DNA of 64,000 bases from Prinia subflava (Eukaryota; Chordata; Aves; Passeriformes; Cisticolidae), in NCBI RefSeq assembly GCF_021018805.1, contig NC_086247.1, forward strand, positions 96,365,338 through 96,429,337. The letters are read 5' to 3'. A program made the translations under genes and the position numbers. Position 1 is the stretch's first letter. The number at the start of each line of letters is the position of its first letter. Shown piece after piece: positions 48,347 through 58,706 of the stretch. The notes beneath the pieces were generated by a model. The model ran no database searches. It saw only the letters and a program-made list of their open reading frames with translations, and was not told the origin of the DNA.

Positions 48347-49033
48347 CATTGTACGTAGGTTAGTGGAAGGGGCTGGTCAATGTGCAACAGCAATCAGAAA
48401 TAACAGTTTGCAAAGTAGTGCAATGAAGGAATTATAGATCCCTTATGGAATTAGAGAGCTGACTATTCCTGAATGAAAAATTGGACATTTAATTTTCAAA
48501 GGCATATAGCAGAAGCTAAGGAATTTCAATAAAAAGGCAGTGAGATGACAACAGACATTAAAATCTTGCCCTTGCTTTTTTTTTTTCCCAAAGAGATGAC
48601 TGAGGTGTAAGAAAAGCTCTAAAAAATAGGACACTTGTTGTAGTCCAAAATGATACTTTGATAATAAATGGTTTTATATTATAAAATATTGCACAAGTGA
48701 TACTTAATAATTTTTTGCTTTTATACAAAGGAAAGAACGCTATCATTAAGTGTAGCATCTAGAGGACTCGCAAAAACATTTACCGTGAGAAAATTTTTGA
48801 GTTATACAATACGGCGTAGAATGCAATTGTGCATTAAACTTTTAGGATAAACTGGTCAGGGTTGTCTATGGCAATTATTGTTATTGTAAAATGCTTCTTT
48901 ATTGTAAGTAGCAGTTAGTCTTGCTGTTTACTTGCAAACAGAAGGTATCTGTCATGAGGAGGGGTTGATCCCTGAGACCCCAGTGTCAGTTTGGCTGGGT
49001 TGTATTTGCGTAATATTCGAGATGGGTAGAATG
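48347..49033. other. Intergenic, nothing recognised
   Basis: AT-rich sequence without a gene. A short segment at 48960-49030 precedes the next LTR. Confidence 0.45.
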
Positions 49034-49459
49034 TGTTGTAATTTAGATTTAGGGGGGTCCCCGGGGAGGGTTTCCCGGGAGTCCCCCAGGCTCTAGGTTC
49101 GTTGGTATTTGCATGCAGGCAGGCAAGGAGACTCCAGACAGCTGGTGAGGTGCTGATGAGATGAGGATTTATTTGGAGTTCGACCCCATGAAGGCAGCAT
49201 GGTCACTGAGGGAGAGGGGGAAGGAGAGGGAAGGGGAGAGGGGAGAGGAGCAGAGCCTCCAGAGGCTTCCAGGGCAAAGAGGGCAAGCCCACTTCCCCCT
49301 GCACTCTTAACAGGGAGTTTCGAAATGGGCAGGGTAAGATTCTTCAGCCAATAGAGTTACAGATACACGATACTGCAGGGAGGTTACAGACTTGGGATAA
49401 ACCATACACTTTCCAGGGGTGAGCCAGAGCACACCATTTCAATAAAATGCAATTCCACA
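49034..49459 (-). mobile_element. LTR-G, copy 1
   Basis: Similar over its length to the LTR at 50124-50523 (GGTCCCCGGGG near the start, GGCAGGCAAGGA, GATGAGGATTTATTTGG, and GGGGTGAG..CAGAGCA.ACCATTT near the end). The poly(A) signal is on the minus strand. No clear target duplication; ends are approximate. Confidence 0.65.
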
Positions 49460-49753
49460 ATGATGGATAGCTCAGAGATATGATTTAATGCATCTGACCA
49501 CAGGCAGCATCCAAAGACCTGGGGATGTGGTTTTATAGCCTGGCATTTTATAGGGTTTTACCTGGGACAGGTGTCCAATGGTGGTTACAGGGCAGGGGCT
49601 TGACCTTATAAGTTCTTCAGCCAATGGGGCTTATTTTGGGTGACTCAATTAGCACCTTCCTAACATCCGACCTTCCAAGATCTCAGGTTTTTTCCCTCCA
49701 TGTAGGAAACCTGGGCTAAGCTTTGATCTGTCCCAGGTAATTCAGCTCCCTCA
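49460..49753 (-). repeat. Possible 3' LTR (U3) of ERV-E
   Basis: Follows the envelope C-terminus of ERV-E in minus orientation after a purine-rich tract (AGATGAGGGAGC). It contains a CTATAAAACC TATA box near 49535. R/U5 cannot be followed past 49460, where LTR-G copy 1 begins. Confidence 0.4.
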
Positions 49754-49809
49754 TCTGCCCCTTGTCTTAGTATTGCAAAGGCTCTTGGTAAAGATTTTTG
49801 AAAAACTCT

Positions 49810-50117
49810 TCATATACAATTTAAAAAAGAGGGTAACAACAGAAGCATAACAACAATTACAAAAATTTGTAAACCTGTCTTGATTAAAAATAGAGTCCAA
49901 CTTGATAAGTTCCAATTCTTGAATAAACGACTAAACCAGTTGCTGTCATCCTCTTTTGCAATTTCTTGAATCCTTCCTTGAGGGTCTGGATGCTCTTGTG
50001 TATGGATTTGCTGTGGTCTGAAAGATTCATGTAGCACATGCCTTCAAAGTCCTCGCAGCCACATCCTTGGGCTGATAGCAGGACATCTGTTGTAGTTCTG
50101 TTATGCAGGTTGTCATG
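49810..50117 (-). pseudogene. ERV-E envelope TM remnant
   Basis: A minus-strand segment reading IQEIAKEDDSNWFSRLFKNW followed by a strong membrane segment (FVIVVMLLLLPSFL). This is the C-terminal end of a retroviral transmembrane protein of betaretroviral character. A few stops lie upstream. It is cut at 50118 by solo LTR-G copy 2. Confidence 0.6.
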
Positions 50118-50123
50118 CTTGAT

Positions 50124-50523
50124 TGTTGCAGTGTGTTTGGAGGTCCCCGGGGGGTCCCTGGGTGCCCCTTATGCTGTTGGTTCGTTGGTAGCAGCAGGCA
50201 GGCAAGGAAACTCCACATGGCTTCTGAGGGGACCAGTTAGATGAGGATTTATTTGGGGTCCTTCTCTGGGGAGCAGCATGGTTTCTGAGGGAAGGGGGGG
50301 AAGGGGGAGGGAGGGGGAGAGAGGGAGAGCCTAGGGAGGGAAGGGACCAAGAGAGAGAGCGAGAGCTTCTCGGCTCCCCACACAGCTTTACAGGGAGATT
50401 CAAAATGGGTGCGGAATAAGACTTGGGCCAATGGGATTACAGATACGTGCTACTTCAGGGGAGGGTATAAACTGTACATTTTTGAGGGGTGAGACAGAGC
50501 ATACCATTTAACCAAATGTAACA
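50124..50523 (-). mobile_element. Solo LTR-G, copy 2
   Basis: 400 bp from TGTTGCAGTG to AATGTAACA, flanked by perfect 6-bp duplications CTTGAT (50118-50123 and 50524-50529). AATAAA on the minus strand lies near 50250. It contains a G/A-rich tract at 50280-50360. Inserted in the ERV-E env. Confidence 0.87.
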
Positions 50524-50529
50524 CTTGAT

Positions 50530-51390
50530 GGTATTGAATGGCTTTGGAAACTTTTCCCTAGGCATTCCTTGTTTTGTGTGTCAGCTGCCTAGGTGAATTT
50601 TTAGCTTTTGCTAACAGTACTTGCGACATACTTGTAAAAGAAGGTTACAGAACTCAATAATCTACAAAGGGTCTAAATTTTGTCCAAGGAATTGCTAGCT
50701 AAACACTTGCTAGAACACTACAGGTTTATGCATGAGGACCCTAATAAAAAATACACAACTGAGAGTGATAAAATTTGAGACAATACTAAACAAAATAGCT
50801 GTAACACATAAAATCAGAATTTCAATTTCATAGATTTGTTACGCCAAAAAGTACATAGGGAAACAAAATTGTATTTAGTTACACGAGTGCTGCACATCCT
50901 TTTAGTTAGGCTGTTAGAGGCTTTTACATTTCTGCTTTTTGATGGCTTTAAAGACTCATTCTCAAGAAGACAAAATTACTTGGATCTTACAACTAACCTT
51001 ATAAAAAGGGAGGCACAGTCCTGCTGTTAGAAAATAACAGAAAATTTTGAAATCTGGAAGCATCCTTAAAAACTCACACAAAATAGCTATAAGAGAAGCT
51101 ATACTTTGCCTTTTTTTTTATTTTTTATTTTTTATTTTTTATTTTTTATTTTTTATTTTTTTTTTCATAACTTGCATCTGTTTGAGCCATTGAACGTTGG
51201 TATGTATCTCTACATGAAACTCACACATATAGAACATTGTGTTTAGGCATTATTGTTGTTTTACTTTTAGATACGGGTACTTGACTAAAATCTAGAAACA
51301 GCAAGCAGAGCTCAAACTGTGTAAATGCAACATATAGCTGTGCTTTTACTATGTTGCTATTATGTCTTGTTTCAAAGTGCAAGTCTTGCT
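50530..51390 (-). other. ERV-E internal remnant, unresolved
   Basis: Lies between the gag and env remnants of ERV-E. No protease, reverse-transcriptase or integrase motif is recognisable. It contains an (ATTTTTT)n microsatellite at 51112-51168. Confidence 0.4.
51112..51168. repeat. (ATTTTTT)n microsatellite
   Basis: About seven T-rich heptamer units. Confidence 0.9.
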
Positions 51391-52203
51391 CAATGTCTAA
51401 AACTAGTTAGAGAAAGAGCAAATAAAATACAGCATATTTTTAAAGGGTGCGTGCACATGAATGTATACCATGTATGTATACATACATATCTACACTTATA
51501 TAAACAAAAGATTTTTGGCAAAATGATCATTTCACCTAAAAACAAATGCAGTGAAAAACAGTCTACAGCAGGCGTAAAAGGAGCAGTATTTAACACAGTG
51601 TTGTTTTGCAAAAGTGGAGTCAGAATTACTGAGTCTCAAAGACATTGCTGTCTCCTCCACTACTGGATTTTTTCTTGTTCTAGGGAGAATCTCTAGTTTT
51701 TGTTTTTTCAGTTTTAAATTATGGGGTGTTAAAACATAAGCAGTGAAGATAGCAGGAACTAAGTTGTTAAAGTAAGGTGATTTTTGGAGGACAGTTTGTG
51801 TGGCTGGGCTAGTTTGTTGCAGTGGTCCTTGAGGTATAATCTGCAGCGCTGCTAAAGCTTTTGCCACTCCCTGTCCCACTGCCTGAGCCTGTAGAACAGC
51901 TGAGTGTTCAGGGTCCCAATGCGGTTACAAGCCTCTACCATTTCCATTAAAGTTGGCTCTGGATCAGAGGGAAGGGCATGTAATACTTTCTTGCATTCAG
52001 GATTTGCGTTTGACACGTTTAGTTTTAGCATCAATTTGTCTTTAGCTTTATATGCTAAAATTTTTCTCTCAATAGCAAGCTTAAGGCAGTCAATGTATTC
52101 ATATATGGCTCCTTTGGCCCTTGTTTTATTTTCACAAAATCCTGTGCAGGTGTGTTACCATCAGGCACTTGAATCAATGCTTTTCTTGCAGCATTTTTAA
52201 TAC
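51391..52203 (-). pseudogene. ERV-E gag remnant, capsid C-terminal part
   Basis: On the minus strand, from about 52200, the frame reads ARKALIQVPDG, then PAQDFVKIKQGPKEPYMN (major-homology-region-like), KLNVSNANPECKKVLHALPS and PTLMEMVEACNRIG. This is the capsid C-terminal domain of a betaretrovirus-like Gag. No zinc knuckle was found downstream, and stops appear below 51850. The piece continues the gag at 62476-64000. The break between them is filled by a tandem LTR pair and ERV-D. Confidence 0.75.
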
Positions 52204-53313
52204 TGAAAAGAACAGGACATATGCCTTTATTAATATTCAGCTCTTTATTAAAGTGATCAGCTCTTCATTAAAGTCATCAGCTGGATGGTAGGGTCTGACA
52301 GGAGTTTTCCATGCTGCTGTAGCAATCCAAAGGAGCAGATGCTGTTCCAGTTCATCACTCCACTGCAAACAGTAGATGCCGAGTCCTTGTTCCCATAGGA
52401 ACAGCTAGAAGCTCTCTTTGGTCAACCATCAGAAGGCAGAGCATTGGGGGGTCTGTCACTGGAGTGCAGAGTAGCACACATCAGCTCTTTTCCCTCAGTG
52501 AAAAACCTTGAGAATTTCCTGTTCTCTGCCTCAGTCACTTGAGCTGGCTGGCTCCCATTCTATTCATACTCCTCATAGGTCATGGTGAGTCTTCAAACCA
52601 GGTCAGGGGGTGTGTCCACTCCTTCCTTGGCCAAGGCACCATCTAATTCTCCTCTGATGCATCTAGCTTCCCATCTTAGGGTGCAGTTCCTCTCAGAAAA
52701 GCCCTCCCAGGATTCACAGGGTCGATTTTATTTGCATATACAAATGCATATGCACTTGTCCTGGTCGCAGTAGAGGATATCCCTGCTGAAAAAGGTAGTT
52801 ACAGCAAACAATGACAGGGCCATCTAGACAGTAGCCACTCCTTTTCACATATTAATGAGGTAGGAGAATGCCACAGGGCAGCTTCCCCTCATCCTCAAAC
52901 TTGCTGGGGTGTGGGGGCTACATCTAGCCTAGCCAAGAGGGGGTCAGCAGCTCTCTAGGAACAGCAGCACCACCCCAGCTATGGGATTCTCTGCAAAAAA
53001 AAAGAGAACCCCCCCCCATTTTTCTTAAAGGCTGGGTGATGGCACAAACTGGGAGGAGGGGGTTGCATTTTGAGTACTCAGAAACTCTTTTAATATGCTA
53101 ATGGGTGCTCTGCATTTTCCTCTGGGAAGATGCAGCTGTCTCGCTATGGGGGGCAGGACAGGGATGGCACAACCCCTCCTGACCGGGGTTTTCCCTTCCC
53201 TTGGAAACACTGGGGGTTCCAGTGCCGCTCCCCTCCCCCCCCACGTCCCCGTCCCCCGCCTTTTTACTCTGTTCAGAGCTCTGCTGTGGTTCTTCTCAGC
53301 AGCAGCTGCGCCT

Positions 53314-53631
53314 TGGTACAATCCTGTATCCCTCCAAGGGTCTCAGCTAGCTCAGCCCTTCTCAGGCCTAGTAGGATTATATCAAGAAAGACAGGACAAG
53401 GATTCAAAAGAGGCTCTCTTACCCTTTTAGCTGCAAGTCTTTATTCCAGGATGATGTCCCAAGAGAGAGAGAGAGCTCCCGGGGGACAGGCTTTTTCTTA
53501 GGGTCTCTGAGGGAGGGGCTAGCTGGCACACAGCCAATGGGGTCAGAAGGGGAAGGAAGGGTCAGACTACATGACAGGAGTTCCAGGGGTCCCTGAGGGA
53601 GAAGAAACCATTTCCCCAGGGGGATGTAACA
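53314..53631 (-). repeat. ERV-D 3' LTR
   Basis: 318 bp. On the minus strand it starts TGTTACATCC and ends GGATTGTACCA, with the poly(A) signal at 53440-53445. A purine tract AAAAAAAGGAGGAGA abuts it at 53632-53646. It matches the 5' LTR at every position I compared. Confidence 0.95.
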
Positions 53632-53683
53632 TCTCCTCCTTTTTTTGTTTAAAAAGATACAGAGAGAAATTCTCAAATTCTGT

Positions 53684-55027
53684 TTAACACGGAGTGTGGG
53701 TTTCCCACCACTTATGGTTGGTAGGGAGACCGGACCGCTTTAGATTTGCCAACTCTATATGGTTGACTTCTGAGGTAGAAGATATGAGGCCATTAATAGC
53801 CTTGAAAATCAAACAGCGTAGGATTCCGAATGCTATGGTTACAAGGAAAAGGATAACAAAAAGTAACAAAATTGTTTTGACTACAGAAGTCCACCACCCA
53901 GTGAATCCCCAGCCCTTGAACAGTTCCTTGATCCAATCTTCTGATTCTTGCTTCACTTGTCCGATCATGTTGTTCATGCTTCGGAGGGCAGCATGGATGT
54001 TTGGAGCCTTTGAGGACAAATTCATGCAACAGAGTCCTTCAAATTCCTGGCATTCATGTCCATGCAATAGCAAGAGATAATCAATAGCGGCACGGTTCTG
54101 GATGGTAGCCTGTCTGGTAATCTCCTCGTCTTCTAGGAGGGAACTGATGGCGATGGATGTTAAATTAGCCTGCTTGACCACCCAGCACTCTAGGTGGCCC
54201 AATTCACCTAGAGCTTTGGCTGCTGCTACCCACGGAAGAAACAGGGATACAGCAACTCTTTTTGACTTTGCCCAATGAAAAATGTCTGAATTACAATTTG
54301 GGTCCAAATTGTCAGCACTCCTTTTTTGAATTTTGTCAGCCGATTTGTTTCTGTGTGTCCATTCACGAATTAAAGTTTGGTTGGGTGTCAATACGGACAA
54401 TCGCCCTATGGTACATGGCCCTCCGAAAAGCCGGGATGGAATTCCTGCCCATGCCCGATCCCCACAAACCAAGAACAATCCTCTATGGAGGCTCCTGGGT
54501 TTGGAGTGGGATGGGTTGTCTGATGCAATGTGGCTTATATTATGACACCACCTCTTTGCAGTAAATTCTCCCCGGAACTGCTTTATAAGGTGGTACTCGT
54601 CAGTGCTAGAGGGTTTTGGGATGACAGAGAAATGGATGCAGTATGTGGCAGGGGAGGAACCCAATAGTTCTAACTCCTGGGGTTCATGAGCTACCCTGGG
54701 CAAACCCTGCACCCATTCCGCTAAGGGGTTCATGGTGAACACACCTTGCTTTTTATGATCCTGGTGTGGTTGTGGGGTGTGTGCCTCTGGAATTTCGTTG
54801 GACTTGTATTTGTCCAAGCCTGCTGGAAATTCTCCAGCCTGCAAAGGAATTCCTACCAGACAGGTAGACATAGGATTCTTAGCTGCTGCAGTGGACAAAC
54901 ATATGTTTTCTTGCTGAAGTGTCTGTGCCAGGGTTACCCAGACGTTCTGACGTGGCTGAGGGATGATCCATGCAGCTGCCAGACTGTTCAGCATTAGCAG
55001 GATGACAACTTGGATGGGGTTCATCAT
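53684..55027 (-). CDS. env: ERV-D envelope glycoprotein
   Basis: The first ATG is at 55027, giving 447 codons; the open frame extends up to the pol stop but without an earlier ATG. The N-terminus is a signal peptide (NPIQVVILLMLNSLAAAW). SU contains several cysteines and NxS/T sites. A basic KIQKRS cleavage site lies at about residues 232-237. TM has an internal hydrophobic segment (VAVSLFLPWVAAAKALGELG) between two cysteines (about 245 and 281), the NRAAIDYLLL heptad region, a CX6CC motif (CQEFEGLCC, about 326-334) and one membrane span (about 383-405). The tail is about 45 residues. The cysteine-flanked internal fusion segment is typical of alpharetroviral TM, not of a betaretrovirus. It would be expressed from a spliced mRNA. 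No break is seen. Confidence 0.88.
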   Translation of the reverse strand: MMNPIQVVILLMLNSLAAAWIIPQPRQNVWVTLAQTLQQENICLSTAAAKNPMSTCLVGIPLQAGEFPAGLDKYKSNEIPEAHTPQPHQDHKKQGVFTMNPLAEWVQGLPRVAHEPQELELLGSSPATYCIHFSVIPKPSSTDEYHLIKQFRGEFTAKRWCHNISHIASDNPSHSKPRSLHRGLFLVCGDRAWAGIPSRLFGGPCTIGRLSVLTPNQTLIREWTHRNKSADKIQKRSADNLDPNCNSDIFHWAKSKRVAVSLFLPWVAAAKALGELGHLECWVVKQANLTSIAISSLLEDEEITRQATIQNRAAIDYLLLLHGHECQEFEGLCCMNLSSKAPNIHAALRSMNNMIGQVKQESEDWIKELFKGWGFTGWWTSVVKTILLLFVILFLVTIAFGILRCLIFKAINGLISSTSEVNHIELANLKRSGLPTNHKWWETHTPC

Positions 55028-55122
55028 AGGGTTGAGTGGGAGGTAGGTTTTCTCTGGAAGGGAAAAATAAACATTTTTAAAACATGTTAAAAGTTCCTGT
55101 TTCTGCCAGAAGGAATCCACCT

Positions 55123-57846
55123 CTAAGGAGGATCTTTCTCTTCCATCCGGCGGCGTCTTCTCTTCGAAGCATCAGTCACTTGCTTCTCGTCCCCTTCTGC
55201 TGGAGCTGGATTTTTGGGGACAAAAGGTTTCACCCACTTCTGGGGAATCCACCGAGGGCCTGAGGGAGTAGCCACACATGCATAGCCACGACCCCAGGTC
55301 ACAAGCTCATAGGGACCTCTGGTTTCCCAAGTTTCAGGATCCCTAATCAAAACCGGTGGACGCTGAGACAATTTAAACTGATCACCACTATTAAAATGAC
55401 GTACCACAGGTGGACTCATGTTTTCAAATGAACAGTTTAGAAAATTGATGGTGAACATGGCTTTGCAGAGCTTCTGCTGTGGTGTCATCCACGAAGCCGA
55501 GCAGTTCTGCCTAGCCAGAACCTGTTTGAGCGTTTGGTGTGCACGCTCGATCACAGCTTGACCTGTGGGGGAGTGAGGGATGCCAGTTTTATGCTCCACT
55601 CCCCACTGCTGGACAAATTCTAGGAACTCCTTGGACACATACCCTGGGCCGTTATCAGTTTTGATTGTTTTTGGAATTCCCAACACTGCAAAGGCTTGCA
55701 CTAGGTGCTGCTTGGCATGTATGGATTTTTCTCCTGCGTGGGCAGAGGCATACACTGCACCTGAATATGTGTCAATGCTCACATGAACATATTTGAGGCG
55801 ACCAAAACTAGGAATGTGTGTGATGTCTGTTTGCCATACCTCACAGCTGCCCAGGCCTCTGGGGTTAACCCCCATGCCCATTGATGGCATGACCTGGAGC
55901 TGGCAGTTCGGACAGGTACCTACAATGGCTCGAGCCTGGCTCCGTGTTAGTTGGAATTGTCGGATCAGGGCTGGCACATTTTGATGGTAATGTTGGTGAC
56001 TCAGTTTTGCCTGCTGGAAGACATCAGGGAGATGTGCCTTTTCAACTGGGGCAGCAAGGCAGTCTGCCTGGCGATTCCCCTCTGCGATCTCACCTGGCAA
56101 ATCAGTGTGTGACCTCACATGCATCACGTAAAACGGGTGCTGTCGATGAGAAACCAAATAGATTAGCTTTGAAAGCAACCTGAAGAGATGTTCATTCTCT
56201 ATTTCTTTGAGCACAGCCTGCTCCGCTCTGGACACTACTCCCGCCACATAGGCAGAGTCGGTTACCAAATTGATTGGTTCTGAGAACTTCTCAAAAGCTC
56301 TTACCACTGCGGCCAGTTCAGCCACTTGGGGGGATCCCTCCACAAACTCAACATCAGCTTCCCAATGCTGAGTCCGTGGGTTCCTCCAAGTCACGACGGA
56401 CTTGTTGGAAGCACCCGATGCGTCTGTGAAGACTGTGAGAGCTTTGAGTGGTCTCCGACTCCTTTTCTCATGAGGAATGAGGTGGAATTCCTCATTGAAC
56501 AACTTGTGGGACGGGGCATGGACTGATATTTGTCCCCTGTAGCTGTCCAGAGATAATTGGAGACTGGCATTGCTCTGCAGCAAATGCTCAAACATCTCTT
56601 TGGTCAATCTCTCAGGAGAGTTCTTTCCCTCCTCTGAAAGTCTGACCGGGAGGTGAATGCATGCAAAGTCACAACCTGCCAATTCACACAATCTTACCCT
56701 GGCCTTCCGAATCAGCTGTGCTATCAGCTCCTGTGGCTCTGTGATGGTCTTGGATCTTTGGTGGGAGAGGAAAACCCACTCTATTATCAACAGTGAATCT
56801 CTCTCTTCCTCGATCCACTGAAAGATCAAGCCATGCAGGTGTGGCAGTTTTCCTAGAACAATAAACTGGAAAGGCACCTTTGGCTCACACCGGTGAGCCT
56901 GTCTCTCTGACAAGGCTTTTTGTACCTTTTCGATTGCTGTCTTCGCCTCTGGGGTCAGCTCCCTGGGAGACGTCAGCTCCTTCTCCCCCTTCAATAAGTT
57001 GAAGAGGGGTTCTAGATCTTGATTTGTGAGGCCTAGCCAGGGTCTTACCCAATTCAAGGACCCACACAGGGAGTGGAGATCTGCTAGAGTTTTTGGATTG
57101 CAACCAATTTCTAAGCTCTGTGGAACAACAGTCCTTGCACTGATTTGCAAGCCCAGGTATTTCCAAGGTGGCATCCTTTGAACCTTGTCCTCCTGTAATT
57201 GAAATCCAGCAGAGGTTAAAACTTTAACCACTAGGTCAAGCGTGTGTTGGAGTATAGAGTCATTGGGGCCACACACTAGCACATCATCCATGTAGTGAAG
57301 GATGATGGCTTCTTTTCTCTGTGCGCGTATTGGAGACAGTAATGAGGCTACATATTGTTGGCATATAAAAGGACTCGATTTGAGACCCTGGGGAAGGACC
57401 CTCCAGTGATAACGCTTCATTGGGGCCTGTCTATTGACAGTGGGAACTGAGAAGGCAAACCTAGGGGCATCTTCAGGGTGCAATGGAATTTGGAAAAAAC
57501 AGTCCTTGATGTCTAAGACAGCCAATTTCCAATCTCGGGGGAGCATTGTTGGAGTGGGCATCCCTGGTTGGAGGGGTCCCATGTCTTCTACTATTTTATT
57601 AATTTCTCTTAGATCATGGAGCAACCTCCACTTGTCCTTTCCTGGTTTCTTTATCACAAAGATCGGGAAATTCCAGGGGCTAGTTGTCTCCACAATGTGT
57701 CCCTGAGCCAATTGCTCTTCCACGAGTTTTTCCAGCGCCTTGAGCTTTTCTTTACTCAAAGGCCACTGTGCTACCCATCTGGGGGTGTTTTCTAACCACT
57801 TTAACTTCTGGGTAGGGCGCTCCACAGTGGCTACTTGCAAAAATCC
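55123..57846 (-). CDS. pol: ERV-D Pol (reverse transcriptase, RNase H, integrase)
   Basis: An open frame of about 905 codons, entered by a -1 shift from pro. Numbering from the codon at 57840, the reverse transcriptase has its catalytic Asp at 110 (LDIKDCF), LPQG at 149-152 and YMDD at 183-186. RNase H has D473 (FTDAS), E508, D528 (TDSAY) and D593. Integrase has the zinc-binding H615/H619 and C643/C646 and the catalytic triad D672, D729 and E765. The C-terminus is basic (SKRRRRR) and ends three bases before the open env frame. All catalytic residues are present and no internal stop was seen. Made only as part of a Gag-Pro-Pol fusion. Confidence 0.93.
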   Translation of the reverse strand, partial: GFLQVATVERPTQKLKWLENTPRWVAQWPLSKEKLKALEKLVEEQLAQGHIVETTSPWNFPIFVIKKPGKDKWRLLHDLREINKIVEDMGPLQPGMPTPTMLPRDWKLAVLDIKDCFFQIPLHPEDAPRFAFSVPTVNRQAPMKRYHWRVLPQGLKSSPFICQQYVASLLSPIRAQRKEAIILHYMDDVLVCGPNDSILQHTLDLVVKVLTSAGFQLQEDKVQRMPPWKYLGLQISARTVVPQSLEIGCNPKTLADLHSLCGSLNWVRPWLGLTNQDLEPLFNLLKGEKELTSPRELTPEAKTAIEKVQKALSERQAHRCEPKVPFQFIVLGKLPHLHGLIFQWIEEERDSLLIIEWVFLSHQRSKTITEPQELIAQLIRKARVRLCELAGCDFACIHLPVRLSEEGKNSPERLTKEMFEHLLQSNASLQLSLDSYRGQISVHAPSHKLFNEEFHLIPHEKRSRRPLKALTVFTDASGASNKSVVTWRNPRTQHWEADVEFVEGSPQVAELAAVVRAFEKFSEPINLVTDSAYVAGVVSRAEQAVLKEIENEHLFRLLSKLIYLVSHRQHPFYVMHVRSHTDLPGEIAEGNRQADCLAAPVEKAHLPDVFQQAKLSHQHYHQNVPALIRQFQLTRSQARAIVGTCPNCQLQVMPSMGMGVNPRGLGSCEVWQTDITHIPSFGRLKYVHVSIDTYSGAVYASAHAGEKSIHAKQHLVQAFAVLGIPKTIKTDNGPGYVSKEFLEFVQQWGVEHKTGIPHSPTGQAVIERAHQTLKQVLARQNCSASWMTPQQKLCKAMFTINFLNCSFENMSPPVVRHFNSGDQFKLSQRPPVLIRDPETWETRGPYELVTWGRGYACVATPSGPRWIPQKWVKPFVPKNPAPAEGDEKQVTDASKRRRRRMEEKDPP

Positions 57847-58706
57847 TGGGGTGTTTTAGGAATGACCAATCGGACTCCCCACTGAGACATGGTGTCTCTC
57901 CCCCACAGTGGGGCGTTATAATCTGCTACGAAAGGACGGACATTCGCCACCTTTCCATCAGGTCCCTCAATTTGCACCACGTTTTTCGAAATCCTTGCCA
58001 TTGAGATTCCTCCTATGCCCTGAAGTTTGCCTGCCACCGGCTCTAATTCCCAGTTTGAAGGCCACATGCTTTGTGGCAATACGGTGACCTGAGCTCCCGT
58101 GTCGAGCACTCCCGCCACTTGGAGGCGCTCTGATCCACAAGTAATGTTGCACATCATAGAGGGTTTAGGTTCCCCCACCACCTCTGTCCAGTAGACCTCT
58201 GGTGATTTACCGTCTGCTGTGATTTCTGCTGGAACTGGTATAGCTTGGGCAAGAATTTGCCCCGCTATCAGATAAAAGGGTGGGTGCAAACAACGAGCCA
58301 ACAACATGAGGCCTATTATTTTTCCCTTTATGGTCATGGGAGCTATCTCAATTTCCAAGGGTGTGTGTGCTGTGTCCCCAATAACAAAATACTCACTGTC
58401 CAATCCCACGTGGTAAACCGTCAGGTCCTGTGAGATGTTAGACAGGTCAACTGTTATAACCATCCACTCAGTAGATCTGAAATGGAAACCTTTGGTAGTT
58501 ACAAGTCTAAAACGGCCAAGTGGCTGCCAAACCTTGTTAGTTGAGCATTTAACATTTACATTTTTCTGCACCCCCACACCCCGTGACCTGCCCTCCCCCC
58601 CCTTTTTCTTTAAGAGAGAAGCTTTTGCCAATGTGAGTCCCGCTACATTTATATCTTTGCGCGTTGTAGTATCAACCGCGGGCACGCGCTGTGAATTCAG
58701 TTTTTT
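57831..58706 (-). CDS. pro: ERV-D Pro (protease with dUTPase-like leader)
   Basis: The frame is -1 relative to gag and opens at the slippery site by the gag stop. Numbering from an internal Met at 58685, the C-terminal half is an aspartic protease with DTGA at 195-198 and a C-terminal LWGRDTMSQWG, the betaretroviral pattern. The N-terminal ~150 residues (including IKGKIIGLMLLA and AGQILAQAIPVP) look like the dUTPase-derived domain that betaretroviruses carry ahead of protease. That identification is less certain and key dUTPase motifs look diverged. The frame overlaps pol at 57831-57846. Confidence 0.85.
   Translation of the reverse strand, partial: KKLNSQRVPAVDTTTRKDINVAGLTLAKASLLKKKGGEGRSRGVGVQKNVNVKCSTNKVWQPLGRFRLVTTKGFHFRSTEWMVITVDLSNISQDLTVYHVGLDSEYFVIGDTAHTPLEIEIAPMTIKGKIIGLMLLARCLHPPFYLIAGQILAQAIPVPAEITADGKSPEVYWTEVVGEPKPSMMCNITCGSERLQVAGVLDTGAQVTVLPQSMWPSNWELEPVAGKLQGIGGISMARISKNVVQIEGPDGKVANVRPFVADYNAPLWGRDTMSQWGVRLVIPKTPQDFCK
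57840..57846 (-). promoter_or_regulatory. Pro-pol -1 frameshift site (GGATTTT)
   Basis: Minus strand GGATTTT in the pro frame (G GAT TTT), 9 bases before the pro stop, with pol continuing in the -1 frame. It matches the GGAUUUA-type heptamer known at a betaretroviral pro-pol junction in form. Confidence 0.75.
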
